Origin: Bisporella sp. PMI_857 | Lineage: Eukaryota > Ascomycota > Leotiomycetes > Helotiales > Helotiaceae | DNA length: 64,000 nt | NCBI GenBank assembly: GCA_021307315.1 | Contig: JAJSPD010000041.1 | Location: 124,001-188,000, forward strand | Direction: 5' to 3' | Shown here: positions 1 to 11,086 of the stretch, piece after piece | How positions within the stretch are numbered: position 1 is the first letter of the stretch | How the letters are laid out: every line of letters starts with the position of its first letter | Notes under the pieces: generated by a model | What the model was told of the DNA's origin: nothing | Database searches by the model: none | The model's input: only the letters and a program-made list of their open reading frames with translations | Translations under genes and position numbers: made by a program

Positions 1-889
1 TTATTAATTTAATGATTTCGATTTGCGATTTGCAATTTGATCAATTATCAATTTGATTACCCCATTTTGCGTTGTTGCACGTTGGTCGTTATATCATGCG
101 GTAGTTGGTCGTTAGTTCATGCCATAAGGGACTGTTGAATGCCCTTTTACGGAATGAGTATCTTGGATCAAAATATACTCAGAATTTGCAAACGTTGGTA
201 AACCGGCTTGGCACAGCAGATCAGGCTGCGGTCCCGTAAGGCCAATGTTCTAGAGTTGTCGTCATATACAAAAGATTAAAGACCCCATACACCCTCGAGA
301 AGAAAACCGTAATCAATAGCTACTATTAATCGAAAACCAGAAGACTGGATTCTGGAATTCGAAAAGTTATAGCTCCGTCGCCAAGTTGCCGCCTATCGGT
401 TTGCCAGTTACGTTTCTCTCGCTCTACAACGTTCCGGTTGTCGTTCAAGGAATAAAACGGCTTTTTTGCCAATTTGCCTGAATTCTTCTTATCTGCCGCT
501 GCGATCCGGAGGCGTCGTGGTTGATACGCAGGAAGGCTTGGTCTATGTTTCTCAAGTATCCCCGTGAGGTTCCTTTAGCAAAACAGTAAGCGTAGCTATA
601 CAGTTATCAAGTATAATTCGTCCCTTGTTGACGGTCTATTCAAAGTACTGACATAAGCCCAGAATTTTCACAGAATAATTCTTCAATCCAAATTCATTAT
701 ACCAAGTATATAAATCTATGTTCGTAAAAAAGTTGCATTGAATTTGAAAGCTAGATCCATAACATCCGATGTCCGCTGATAGTACCGCATGACATAATAA
801 CGACCTTCGTCGGAAAACGCGAAACAAGGTAATCAAATACGATAATTGATCAAATTGCAAATCGCAAATCGAAATTGTTAAATTAATAA
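1..889. mobile_element. Terminal-inverted-repeat element, left end at or beyond the window edge
   Basis: The first 60 bases match the reverse complement of 830-889 with few mismatches (shared core ATTTGCGATTTGCAATTTG). Weaker similarity continues inward, including GGTCGTTAT and TCATGCGGTA at about 85-110 and 770-810. This is the architecture of a non-autonomous DNA transposon or foldback element of about 0.9 kb. No transposase is visible. The left end may extend past base 1, so the target duplication cannot be judged. A 90 bp internal part (about 696-790, minus strand) recurs at 45068-45157. Confidence 0.75.
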
Positions 890-985
890 CTTAGCGCTTT
901 CGACCTTTCGTCGCCTCGACATCCCGCCGCCCCTCGACCTCTCCGCCGCTCCCGACTTTTTTAGCGCTTTCGACTTATCGACCCC

Positions 986-1210
986 TTGGTCACGGCCCTG
1001 GCCTCTTTTCGGTGGAGCTCAGCACCGGACACCACAGAGCTCGCTTATACTGGCCTCCGGCCAGTTCCTGTATATAGAGCGCTGCTTTTCTTCCCTTCTT
1101 CTGTCCGTAGCTCTGTCTCTTAGTTATGACAATTGATAGTTGTTCACACCTCTGAGTCCTTCTACCTAAGATCCACGGATCGAGATCCCTGTTCAGCTTG
1201 AGTTGTTACA
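986..1210 (+). repeat. Solo LTR-like repeat, copy 1 (diverged)
   Basis: It is similar along its length to 2501-2686: GGTCACGGCCCT near the start, a TATATAGAGCGCTGCTT promoter-like block in the middle, CGGATCGAGATCCCTGTTC near the end and GAGTTGTTACA at the right edge. This copy is longer because of an insertion after the first block. The flanks contain three copies of TTAGCGCTTTCGAC (891, 961 and about 1214). No clear target duplication was seen, so the exact left edge is uncertain. Confidence 0.6.
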
Positions 1211-2500
1211 CCTTTTAGCGCTTTCGACCTTCTTTGCGTTTTCTATTATAAAAAGAAAGAAAAATACAAACACGAATACTTGTAAATACTTTAAAAAAAG
1301 CAGATATGCCGTAAGCGCGTTGATGTGAAATCGTTTCTTCATTCCGCATATCAAATAAAGATCCATGAATCCGCCACGAGGTTCTGGGGCGGGGATATCT
1401 TTGTCAAACACAGTGATGGGGAGTTGCTGGACATTATCCTTTCCGCCGAAAAATATGAGCAAGCGTCGGAGAGGTGAAATGAGACACATACCTGACTCGT
1501 TAACGCTTCTCCCGGAATAACCACGGATGATTGAATGGTTTTTTCAGCAGTATTGGGAATTTTATTCATACGAAGTCTCGGATTCTGTGAAGCGGAAGAA
1601 CTGATGCAGTTTGGTTATCAGGTCCAGCCGTCAAAGGCGGTGGTAGTCCAACAACGAGGTCTCCTGTATTATAGCATGCAGAAAGGGACCCACATAAGCG
1701 CATTCATGATAATATCGTCGGTTATTGTTAGAATTTGGTGCCCACTGCCTATCGGAAGCCCTTTGACATATCCTAAGATGGTCCTGCAACTCGGAATGAA
1801 GTTTCCGTCCCCTACAGTAAGCTTAAGAATCGGAGTTGCGTGAGCAATACGTGATTCGCATTCAGGTAGCTTTTGAGTCTTGTGATTCCCGATCCAGGAG
1901 TGTTGCCGCCGTCAATTTAGAACCGTTCCCAATAGGCGGAGCTATTCCTGGAAGTATGAGTAAATATTCATCACACCTAGATTATACTCTTCCCCTGATC
2001 TCCGGATCTCCCAACTATCAACAATTGCTCGCCTCGTCCTGAAGGTAAAACTTCATGAACCCGCAGACCCGAGCTAAAGTATAGCCAACCCAATTCAACG
2101 CGTTCAGGATATCTTTCCTATGCTTCTGCTTTTTTGATACTGCATCCTTCATATTGCTAATACATCGGCAGGCTGCGATATCAGATTATTTACCGTAAAG
2201 TTGTCGGAGGCAAATTTCCTTCTACTAGCTGCCATCGACTGACGATCAGATCTGAGCACTGATGCTCACTCTTTGATTTTTTAATGTTTCCAACTTATTT
2301 TTGGGTCAAAATTGCCGCCGGAATTGAATTGATGCCGTCCGCGTCTTGTTGCTAGCTCAGCAGATTCGAGCTTCCTACGCTGCTTTAGGTTAGGATTAAA
2401 CACAAAAGTAGATCGCACATCTCCTCGATATAGAACGAGACAATCTTCATCAATTATAAGAGATAGTCAACTCGGAGGATTTGGTTCTGTCAAAGCTGAC

Positions 2501-2686
2501 TGTTGTCACGGCCCTAGCTCGCTTACACTGGCCTTCTGGCCAGTCTCCTATAAAGCGCTGCTTTCCTTCCCTTCTTCTATCTGTAGCTTGTTCTTTTCGT
2601 TATGACGATTGATAGCTGTTCATGCCTTTAAGCCCTTCTCCCTGAGATCTACGGATCGAGATCCCTGTTCGCCTTGAGTTGTTACA
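2501..2686 (+). repeat. Solo LTR (Gypsy-like ends), copy 2
   Basis: The repeat starts TGTTGTCACGG and ends GTTGTTACA, giving the TG...CA ends of an LTR. It has a TATAAAGCGCTGC block like copy 1. No internal retrotransposon genes adjoin it, hence a solo LTR. The 5 bp flanks (CTGAC and ACTGT) do not match, so either the target duplication has decayed or the edges are off by a few bases. It interrupts the minus-strand coding relic at 2690-4863. Confidence 0.65.
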
Positions 2687-2689
2687 ACT

Positions 2690-4863
2690 GTATGCTGGCC
2701 ACTTTGGCGGACTGCGTACTTTCAAATCCTGTAAGCACAGTGAAAGCAACCAAGTCCTCAGTACATTTATATCCACATCATGACGGAAGAACATAATAGC
2801 AAATAAGAACATCAACCGATAGGCATCTTTAGAGCCGGATTCTCAGCAAAAATCGGCCAAGGATCCCAGCCCGTCGCCCATTGCACGTCGACTTTCTCAA
2901 AGCACCCATGATAGCCTCTAATAGTTGGCCAATTCTGCAATACCCCAGCCAGGTCTCGGCCGATTGGGACTGCGGAGGGCTATATGCGAATGAGATTTGT
3001 ACATTCAACGACATTAGTTCGCCTTTGGCTAACCCGCCAACGGTCTCTTGCAGCAAATGGCTCATTTTCGGCTGGTTGTAGCCCGCTAGAGTCAGAGTTT
3101 TGTCGTTCATATGGCCCCTACCGCAAGTGACTCCGCGGAATCAGGTGAGCCTCACCAACGGGCTCCAAGGGAGGCAGCTAGATCTTTCGAAAAGAGAATG
3201 CGGACAACTGTTTTGACTTCTCTGGGATGGCATCCACGATGGTACAATATCCGTCATGCTGGATAACTGTTATCAAGTGAGGGTCCCAGAAAGTTGTTTG
3301 TATTACTTTTGTATCTTTCGGGTAGTATTATTGCCGAGGAGTCAGTCTCGCAATCAGTTGAAGCCCTCGGTAGGGCCTAGCCTTGATGGGAGTCCATGGC
3401 TGACAGTATCCCGATTTCAGGAAATGCAAAGCCTCTTCAGTTCCAGTGCGGCTTGCCAGAGGATCTAGGAGCACAAACGTGTACATGATACATAGCTTTC
3501 AAGTACAGAAGTTGGGGTTCAACTAGACAATCAAGACTTCAAGAACATCATTAATCGTGAATTTCGCATAGCCGTTGTTGTTCGCAACAAAGAGTGAAAT
3601 GTGCTGACTGTTGTGGCTATATTTAATTTCTCCCATAATAGGCTCTAAAATACTTTTTTGACGCTGCGGAACCGAGGACAAGTAATTGGTGATCGGATCA
3701 CGCGCATTAACCATTTTTCTCAGGACGAGCCTTAGAACTCGGTCTGTACCACATACCAGCGTCTTGGTTGGGATCAATCTCTGATCTCGATTGAAAAGAC
3801 TCAAACAGGTAGTTTCCATTCACGAAGAATGAGAGCTTTAAGCGCCGCAGCTCGGCGGCCAATTTGCGCTGGCAAGGCAGGAATGCTGCCAAGTGTCGAC
3901 GGCCTTCGAAGTGCTCAAAAGTGCGCCGAATACGTTGGAACAACTAAGGGCGCGGATCGACTAGCGTAGAAGTGCGGCGCGTTGCGTAGCCAATACTAAA
4001 ATTGAGGACCCGATTGCTTTTCTTCGACGTCCATATGTTTGGGAGCTGCTTAATCCCAACAACTCGGGTCCTGAGATCCAGCCAATGTACACAATTGTTG
4101 AAATGATCCAGAGTCGTAAACACTCGTGGCGGGATCAGCTCCAAAACAGTATTATGCACGCATGCCCTTACAAATACCTCCCCGTTGCGGAATCCAAGAT
4201 GAATCTGGTAGCTGTTCACAATGATAGCGAGCATGTAGGTCATGCCAGAGAGGTTATTTCAGCAAGCTCTACTGGGGAGCCACTGCTGTCCTTCATTCTG
4301 GTGGCAATTTGCCAATAGGCTTTCCTATCACAAGCAAATGTCTTTTCAGTAGGTGGAAATGCACAGTCTACAGCATAGTTTGGGAAGTGGCAACAATAAT
4401 GACCTGGACCCACCATTAGCCTGGATCTGGAAGAGATTCGAATCCAGGGAACCTGCTTGATTGGGTCTCTTCAGCATCTGGCTAGATATTAGTAGCGATT
4501 GATGGTATCAAGCTGTCTTGACTGGATTCAAGAGAATACCTAGAGGTGAATCTCAACTGGTGGGCTATATTGAAATCGCGGATCAAAACGTTTTTCAAAG
4601 CCAAGGGCAGAGTAGTAGAATTGCTGATTATGTCACTTTGCAAAAAGATGGAGCAAACGTCTGTCTGCAAAGTAAAGCGGCCTAAAAGGCATACCGAGAG
4701 CATTTTCGGAGATTTCTGCATCTGTTGCGGTCTGGATCTCTGACCGGAATGCGGGAATCCAGTTAGTCGATGTGCAATAGTGACCAAGGTCTCCATGCAA
4801 TTTGTTTCGCGCTAATTGGACGAGATCCCGTCCAGGTGCTGACCCAGCCGATCTACTAGCCAT
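2690..4863 (-). pseudogene. Relic of a large DUF6606/DUF3638-family gene
   Basis: Pieces of one protein can be read on the minus strand in several frames, in order from high to low coordinate. They are a block ending FRPLYFADRRLL (about 4640-4863), FVRACVHNT...LPNIWTSKKSN (3944-4243), LKLSFFVNGNYLF followed by EIDPNQDAG (about 3750-3870), NNNGYAKFTINDVL (about 3540-3600), RTGTEEALHFLKSGYCQPW (about 3395-3465), and blocks with WDPHL and LRTWLLSL...PPKWPAY down to 2690. The motif RTGTEEALH...CQPWTP and the NQDxGT-like block are what I recall from very large fungal proteins with DUF6606 and DUF3638 domains; the function of that family is poorly defined. Stops and frameshifts separate the blocks and the 2501-2686 LTR cuts the 3' side. 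A functional gene would be several kb longer in both directions. The family call is from memory of motifs. Confidence 0.6.
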
Positions 4864-7800
4864 TTACTAAAAGATTCATCTCTTCGTCGCTTCCGTACTC
4901 GGGTTCAGATTCCAAGTTCAACCGTAATCTGAGGCCATCGTCGAGTTGTTCCAGAGAAAAGGGTTTGAAACGACATGTATTTGACCGACCATCATCGCTT
5001 CTTGCCTTGGGACGCCCTGGGCTCCCCCGCTGAGGATGTATACCAAGCGGTTATGCTCTGTCATGCGGGAATCGAGCTTTTGGATAATGCGGTCGAGTCG
5101 ATCGTGAGTTATGGAACTTCGTAAGGTGTCTCTGGCGTGTTGAATCTAGTACCTGCTAGGTTTGTAATTTCGGACAATAGGACCTCGTTTTGAAATGGCT
5201 TCAATCCCAACGCCGGCTAAGTTGGTGATTCCTATCATAGGCAGTAGGACTGCTTTGCAAGCACCGGGACGGGGGCATTGTTTTGGTGCCGTCAAAGACG
5301 CGTTGGCCAGATTCGTCGTCAGTACGATATCGCTAGACCTTATACGACTTCGTGTGCTTGCCAACGCACTAATATCACTTGATTTTGCAGTAGGTCGGAG
5401 ATAGAACCGCGCATCCAAAAAGGGGAGGGCGTATAGATGTTGCTGAACTTCCCTTTGAGCAAGTTCTAGGCCAGTCGCTTCTATTGGTGCTAGGGAATAT
5501 TTCCTTCATTAGCACATGAAATGTGGAAAGTGGGCTGCCAAATACTCTCTGACGAAAGTTATCTTGTCCGTCCCGCGCATGGAGTTGTCTGTTTAGTTCC
5601 GGAAAGGTTATTTAGAGTAGAGGTGTCGTCGCTTCTTCGTCTTCCAAGTCACTATGGATATCCGGAAGCGAGATGCCACTCGCCATCTGACTGGTGCTGG
5701 TATCTCGTGTTTCGTTAGGATCTTAACTAGATCAATATCATCGCATTTGAAAGTAGTGAATGGGAATGCCTACGAGAAAAACCAACAGCATCCTCATTAG
5801 CTGTCTAGAATGAATTCATCAGCGCCTCTGAAAATGAACCACTGATAGCATGCTTACATCTATTTGAAGACACCGGCTCCGGGGGGTCCCTGTATTTTCT
5901 TTGAATACCTTGGTTTCACTCCAGGGCCTTTGGCTCCAGATCCCACAAATGTGTACCTTTATCCAAGGTAAGGCTTGTCGACTGGTTTATATTTTGCCTT
6001 ACACCAAGTTGAGGGGTCGTAGATCCAGGATGAACTTTGATTCGTAGTAGCGCCGCTTCAAAGAGAACCTGTTCAGGGCTACTCAAGTCGTTACGAAGCC
6101 TCTCCTTGAAATCGCCGTCGGTAGAACTGCCTGACGACAGAATATAGGATCTGAGTGGGAAACGAGGAACATGATTCGAATACAGGATTGGCATGACCAA
6201 GAAATACAGGTGCGGCGAACGTCATTTCGCGATACAGGACCGTGCGGGTGCATGCATTGGATTGGTAACTGTCTAACGTTTGGAAATAATAGATTAGCAC
6301 TCCTAAGATTAGAAGTTAGCGTGCACCGTATCCTAACGAGAGGTTGAGCCGCTCGAATTCCCAAATCTTCCAAAAAAAAATACACATTTAGTGAGATGCA
6401 TCGTTGCATGCTATATAAGAAATTGTGTTAGACAAATTACCTTGCATCCTAGAGGGGAAAGCGCCGTCGGAAATGTTATCCCCATATATTTTGAGGAGCT
6501 AACATCAGTCACCGATTCTCCTGACATATTGCTACAAGTCTACCGAATACCCTAGAGGAAAGACCGAAATAAAGTTATTCCTTAGAGAAAGAGGGCTTGT
6601 TGCCATGCCAGGAGGCATCAAAACATTTATGATCTAGTGAATCGAAATGGATGGCATTTTAATTGGGGAGACACTAGCGCTGCAAGCGCTTTACGCATAT
6701 CGGACGCGATGGCCCGTGACCCGTGGCAACAGTTCCAGGAAAAAGAGTGGCCGCCTATGAGGACATACAACCTAATGATGTCTTTCTTTTGGTCGGGCTC
6801 TTCATACAAATGATGGGGCAGAGACATCCGTAAAAGAGGTGCCCCTACATGGTTAGTTATCGAAAAATATAGCACACTTGATAGGCCACATACCTTGAGC
6901 TTCACATTGTGGATCACTTCATAAAAATTTCGCTCTTGACAGACCTCACACCTTGCCTCCATACTGTCTTATCCCCGAAGCTTTTGTCCCAATCCCGAAA
7001 ACCTAAACGGCCAAAGTAGAGGCTAATCAACCGAGAAGGCATGACATGATCCTGAAATTTAGGGAGCATTACACCCCGAGGCACTACAGTGCTGCTACCA
7101 AGTCAGCGTGGCTTCTACCGATATTTGACGGAGTATTTCACCAAAAGAATATTTTCTTGATCCGCAGGCATGCCACGGTGTTTTGCAAGCTTTCCATAGT
7201 ATCGAGCATCAGCTTAGAGCTACCTCATAAAAGAATTCCCTGCCAGTGCTTGGGTTTAGGTTAGCATAAAAGAACAACGGCCAAAGGATCTCGATTGGCT
7301 TACTGAGGGATCGCAATCGAGGGTAGCCAGCGACTGAGTCACTAGATCTCCATTGACGCTAGGATCGTGCTTCGTTTTCTAAAGGGAAAACCTATGATCG
7401 TGCTTCAGGGCTTTCTCTGGTCCACCTTGTTCTCCCTGGAAGTTCTCCGTAAAAAAGTTACTAGTTAATTAATTGGCGATTGGCATTCCTCCCGCCTATC
7501 ACGCATCATTACGTTACTATAATTGAGGCTATCTGACTTACCCTGACATGGGATAACTTCCTGGATAGCAACAATACTAATTTTGACGCAACTAAGTACC
7601 TGAAGTGGATGAAGTATGTCCATAAAGAGCAGTAATTGGTACGTTAATGAGGTCAAACTCAGGCAAGCAATCTAATCACCCAAAGGCGAACATTACCCAA
7701 TCCGCTCTAACAATTCTTGATCAGGTCAGTCGATTTAGGATGTTGCTCTTCCTCTAGCCAGTGCTTCACTTTCCGAATTAGCGCTAATAACATCAGAATC

Positions 7801-10463
7801 TCGATATGACTTCATGTCCCGCCATTCAGGACACGCCAGGAACCAAGCACGATCTGCGGATACTTTATATTACTAAGTAATTCAGAAAAGAGAGTAAGAA
7901 GCGTCCGAGTAATGACAAGGACTCCCCATATTTCCGTCCGTATCCCTCCACGCTATGTGGAACTCCCAATCCTTCCGATTAAATATCATTTCCAGTAGCA
8001 TTTCCCGGTGCCAATGGAACCCAGCCGCTCCAACCCTGCCCGGCACCAGATACCGGGTTGTATTATAGCCTCGTTATAATCGCCTCCCCGTCCTTGACTT
8101 CAAGACAACGAACTAGTGGCACTGTGCTTGTATAGGGATTTGTCATGTGGCTGAGAGCTAGATCTGGATTCACTTTGTGTACAGGTTCGATTGTCGTCGC
8201 AACAGTCGGATGGCCAAAAGATTGAGACGAGTGCCGTGGGAGAAAAGCAGCATTCATAGATTGCGTCTGGATGCTATGAACACGCAGCATGGAGGAATCT
8301 TGGTAAAGACCTGTGGATCCAAGAACAGTATTCATAACCTTCATATATGCGCTCTTATCAAGGTGGCTGTCATGACGTCGCAATGGCATCATCGGTTCGG
8401 CTCAGAAACAGGATCATGCCAAGATAGGAATACTTTAGGATTCTTCCCATCCTTTCATTCGCCACTATTCACTTCATTTAAGGCGGCCCTACCGCATCAG
8501 ATAGCATACATCATTAAGTAGGAAGGATGTCATGTGAGGAGGACGTCGAGTGATGAGGGCTGTCGAGTAATGGGAGGAGTTCGTCCGAATAATTTATCAA
8601 ATTGCCTTCACCCGAAGACACAGCTTTTTGCGTGAAATCGGAGAAAGAGCAAAAAGAGCACTAGAACTCTGCCTGCGTTTTGAAGAAAGGCAATTCAGAA
8701 CCGCCAACTGGTAAAACCCACAAACTTAAACATGGCCCAGAAGCAGTCTTGCGTAAATATGGAGCTACCAAACCAGGTCGGAATTGCAACCCTGTCTATG
8801 CATGTAGAGATAGAGCCTGTTGGCTCAAGCTGATATTTTAATCAGTCCTTACTGCGCAGCCCTCGATACTCCATATCCTTCTCCTTAACAGTTGACGTGG
8901 TGCATCGCAATTTGCACCCGAATAAGCACACTATCAACACCTGAGCCTGCAACAGGTCAGCCCCGAACAAGGTACTATAATGAATGCATCAACTCACATT
9001 TATATGTTCAGTGTCGAGCGGCACGCAAGTGCTGCAGCTATAGCAAACATAAAATAGAGCCCTGCAGAGCTAACCGACTGCTCTGGCTGATTTCTCTTTC
9101 GAATTATGATTGACAGGAAAGGTATTGTGTGTTTCGACTTGTGTGGGAACGACATGGCTATCTCTCGGGAGGCGCCGCGAGAGTATGTATCGTTCTCGAT
9201 GTAGAGTTTGTGGTTCCTAAATGCCTTTGGACTAGATATAATGGAGGAATGAAATGCATACCGAGTGATCTGCAGCTTATCTGCAGTATGCTGTGACAAG
9301 ACTGTAATCCAACTAACCAACTGTGGCGAGACACATTCTGCGCAGAATCGTGCTGATTTTGAATGGCACAACATGACCTTCATGCAGTATTTCTCCGTTC
9401 GGCATTTCTCGCCAATAGGTTCGATGTCGAACTATTCGTCGTTTTCATGCGTCTCCACATGCAGTTGTTCCAATTGTAGTTCGCTCCGCGAGACCAAGGC
9501 CCATCTGGCCAAGGCACTCGCAAGAAAGCATGAGGGGCGAGGCAATCAGAAATTTGTATTGTATTCTTCCAACGTCACCACAAAGGCAGATGCACAGGTA
9601 TCTGTGCATGGCGACGCGAAGCGCCAGCCAGACATAGCGTCATCTCCAGGGCCTTTTGCCTCCTTCGCTCATCATCCCATATGCGTTTCTGAAGCGGTGG
9701 AGGAAATAGTCCGCTGCCATTGACTTCAAGTAGTGTCATCAGCATCTGTGTATAAACGCGGGGTCGACAGAATCCCGACTCTCAAATACCTCGAATACAA
9801 ACGAATCGATACTATTAGAAAAGGAAAACTTCAGCCAAGACCAAAGGAGGAAGGGAGCTAGTAGATGACGATGTGCAACTTACTCTTCTTGCAGTCGAAT
9901 GATGAGATCTCGACCTTGCAGCTCTTGCAGGGCCATCAACGGTGAGGTTTTGGCGAGTCTGCCACCTGAATTAACTCGTCTATAAGTCTCGGGAGAACGA
10001 CGATGTAATTCCCACTCGTCGACAGAATTATTGTGTGAAAGACGCGACAAATTGACCCAGGCAACGCTCGACTCGGTCGATCTTGTCCGCCTGGGAGACG
10101 GGGAGGCTCCAGGAGGTCCCCAGGTGCGGCCATCGCCAAAGTACAAGTACCACTCAATTACTTGGAGGTTATAGTCGAAGTCTCAAGACCAAAGAACGCG
10201 TAGAAGTTTGTGGACGTGGGAGTTCGGGAAAATGGATGCCTCACGGGTTTCTAGATCCATGAGAAACTTAAGACTAAGTTTAGACGGCTGCTTTGAGGTG
10301 AAGACTCAGAGCCAAGCGTCGCAAACAAAACGTGACGAAGTGGCTTGGTTTCTGTGGCTAGGAGTTGGCCACGAGACAAACTTATTGGACAGAGGCTACT
10401 ATGACTAGCTTATAGCTTTTCCATTCCGCCCGGTAGCTGATCAGATTCTTTTACTATCAGCAT
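4864..10463. other. Long stretch without a supported gene
   Basis: Open stretches here are short and overlap on both strands. The longest (9265-9723 plus, 152 codons; 8063-8392 minus) show no domain I recognise. One textbook-like minus-strand intron occurs at 6845-6893 (GTATGT...ATAACTAAC...TAG) inside a stretch that begins with a CxxC-containing peptide at 6961, but the exons fail after about 30 codons. The region is best read as decayed sequence. Confidence 0.5.
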
Positions 10464-10673
10464 TATCTACAAACCCGAGACCATGACCAATGTTACCGAC
10501 ATAGTGCTATCTGTAGTGCTGGCCAGCTCATACTCCTGTAGCCCTGCATAGAAGGGAAGGATATAAGTCAAAGTATAAGAACGTTGATAGGTAATCCCGA
10601 CATGTAGAGCCGGAGAGGGCTGAAAAAAAAGTTGGGGTATAACTTGATTCCCAACTATGTTCTTGATGGTAAG
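10464..10673. other. Unassigned spacer before the LTR cluster
   Basis: It contains ACCGACAT and CCGACATGT strings resembling the 3' ends of the neighbouring LTRs, but no alignable third copy. Nothing else is supported. Confidence 0.3.
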
Positions 10674-10678
10674 TATAC

Positions 10679-10859
10679 TGTTGGAACCCATGTAACTAGT
10701 CACGTGAAGAGTTGTGGGTCCCCTCGGGACCTGCAACCTCTTCGCGACACGTAGCTTAGAAGACAAGAACAATCGACACATCTTACACCTGACGCCAACG
10801 AGCATACTAAGTGAAATCACTAGTCTGCCCGGCGACCCGTGAGATGCAGTCGACCGACA
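10679..10859 (+). repeat. Solo LTR A (Copia-like ends) with TATAC target duplication
   Basis: It starts TGTTGGAACCCATG and ends GTCGACCGACA. The flanking 5-mers are identical: TATAC at 10674-10678 and 10860-10864. A second copy, about 95 percent identical by eye, lies in the opposite orientation at 17975-18157, also with a perfect 5 bp duplication. Length (181 bp), TG...CA ends and 5 bp duplications all fit a solo LTR of a Ty1/Copia-like retrotransposon. No internal domain is present in the window. Confidence 0.9.
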
Positions 10860-10992
10860 TATACTGTTGGTACCAAGGCACTAGTGAGATCACATGACCC
10901 ACCGGGCGTATGACTAGCTAGCGCTTAGATAGAGAATAACAGAGAAATCGCGTCGGATATGTAATAGAACAAGAATATAACTTTTGAACTTG

Positions 10993-11003
10993 AGAGAATA
11001 ACA
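10993..11003. repeat. Target-site duplication of the LINE, left copy
   Basis: AGAGAATAACA here is repeated exactly at 16499-16509 immediately after the CTA tail. Neighbouring bases differ on both sides, so the duplication is exactly 11 bp. Confidence 0.9.
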
Positions 11004-11086
11004 GAAGATCTGCAGAGGTTAGTGAACCTTTGAACACTGAAGTCAGCCAGCAATCAAATTAGTGAGAATCGGTAGTTGTGTGGAGG

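Noticed and set aside
4420..4460. tRNA-like GATTCGAATCC (B-box resemblance)
   Set aside because: The flanking bases do not form a T-arm stem and no acceptor or anticodon arms can be drawn.
8063..8521. Overlapping 109- and 114-codon frames on opposite strands
   Set aside because: Neither shows recognisable motifs; composition-driven chance is sufficient.
9265..9723. 152-codon plus-strand frame, the longest in the first 11 kb
   Set aside because: No domain, a competing 127-codon frame on the opposite strand over its 5' part, and no intron or neighbour support.
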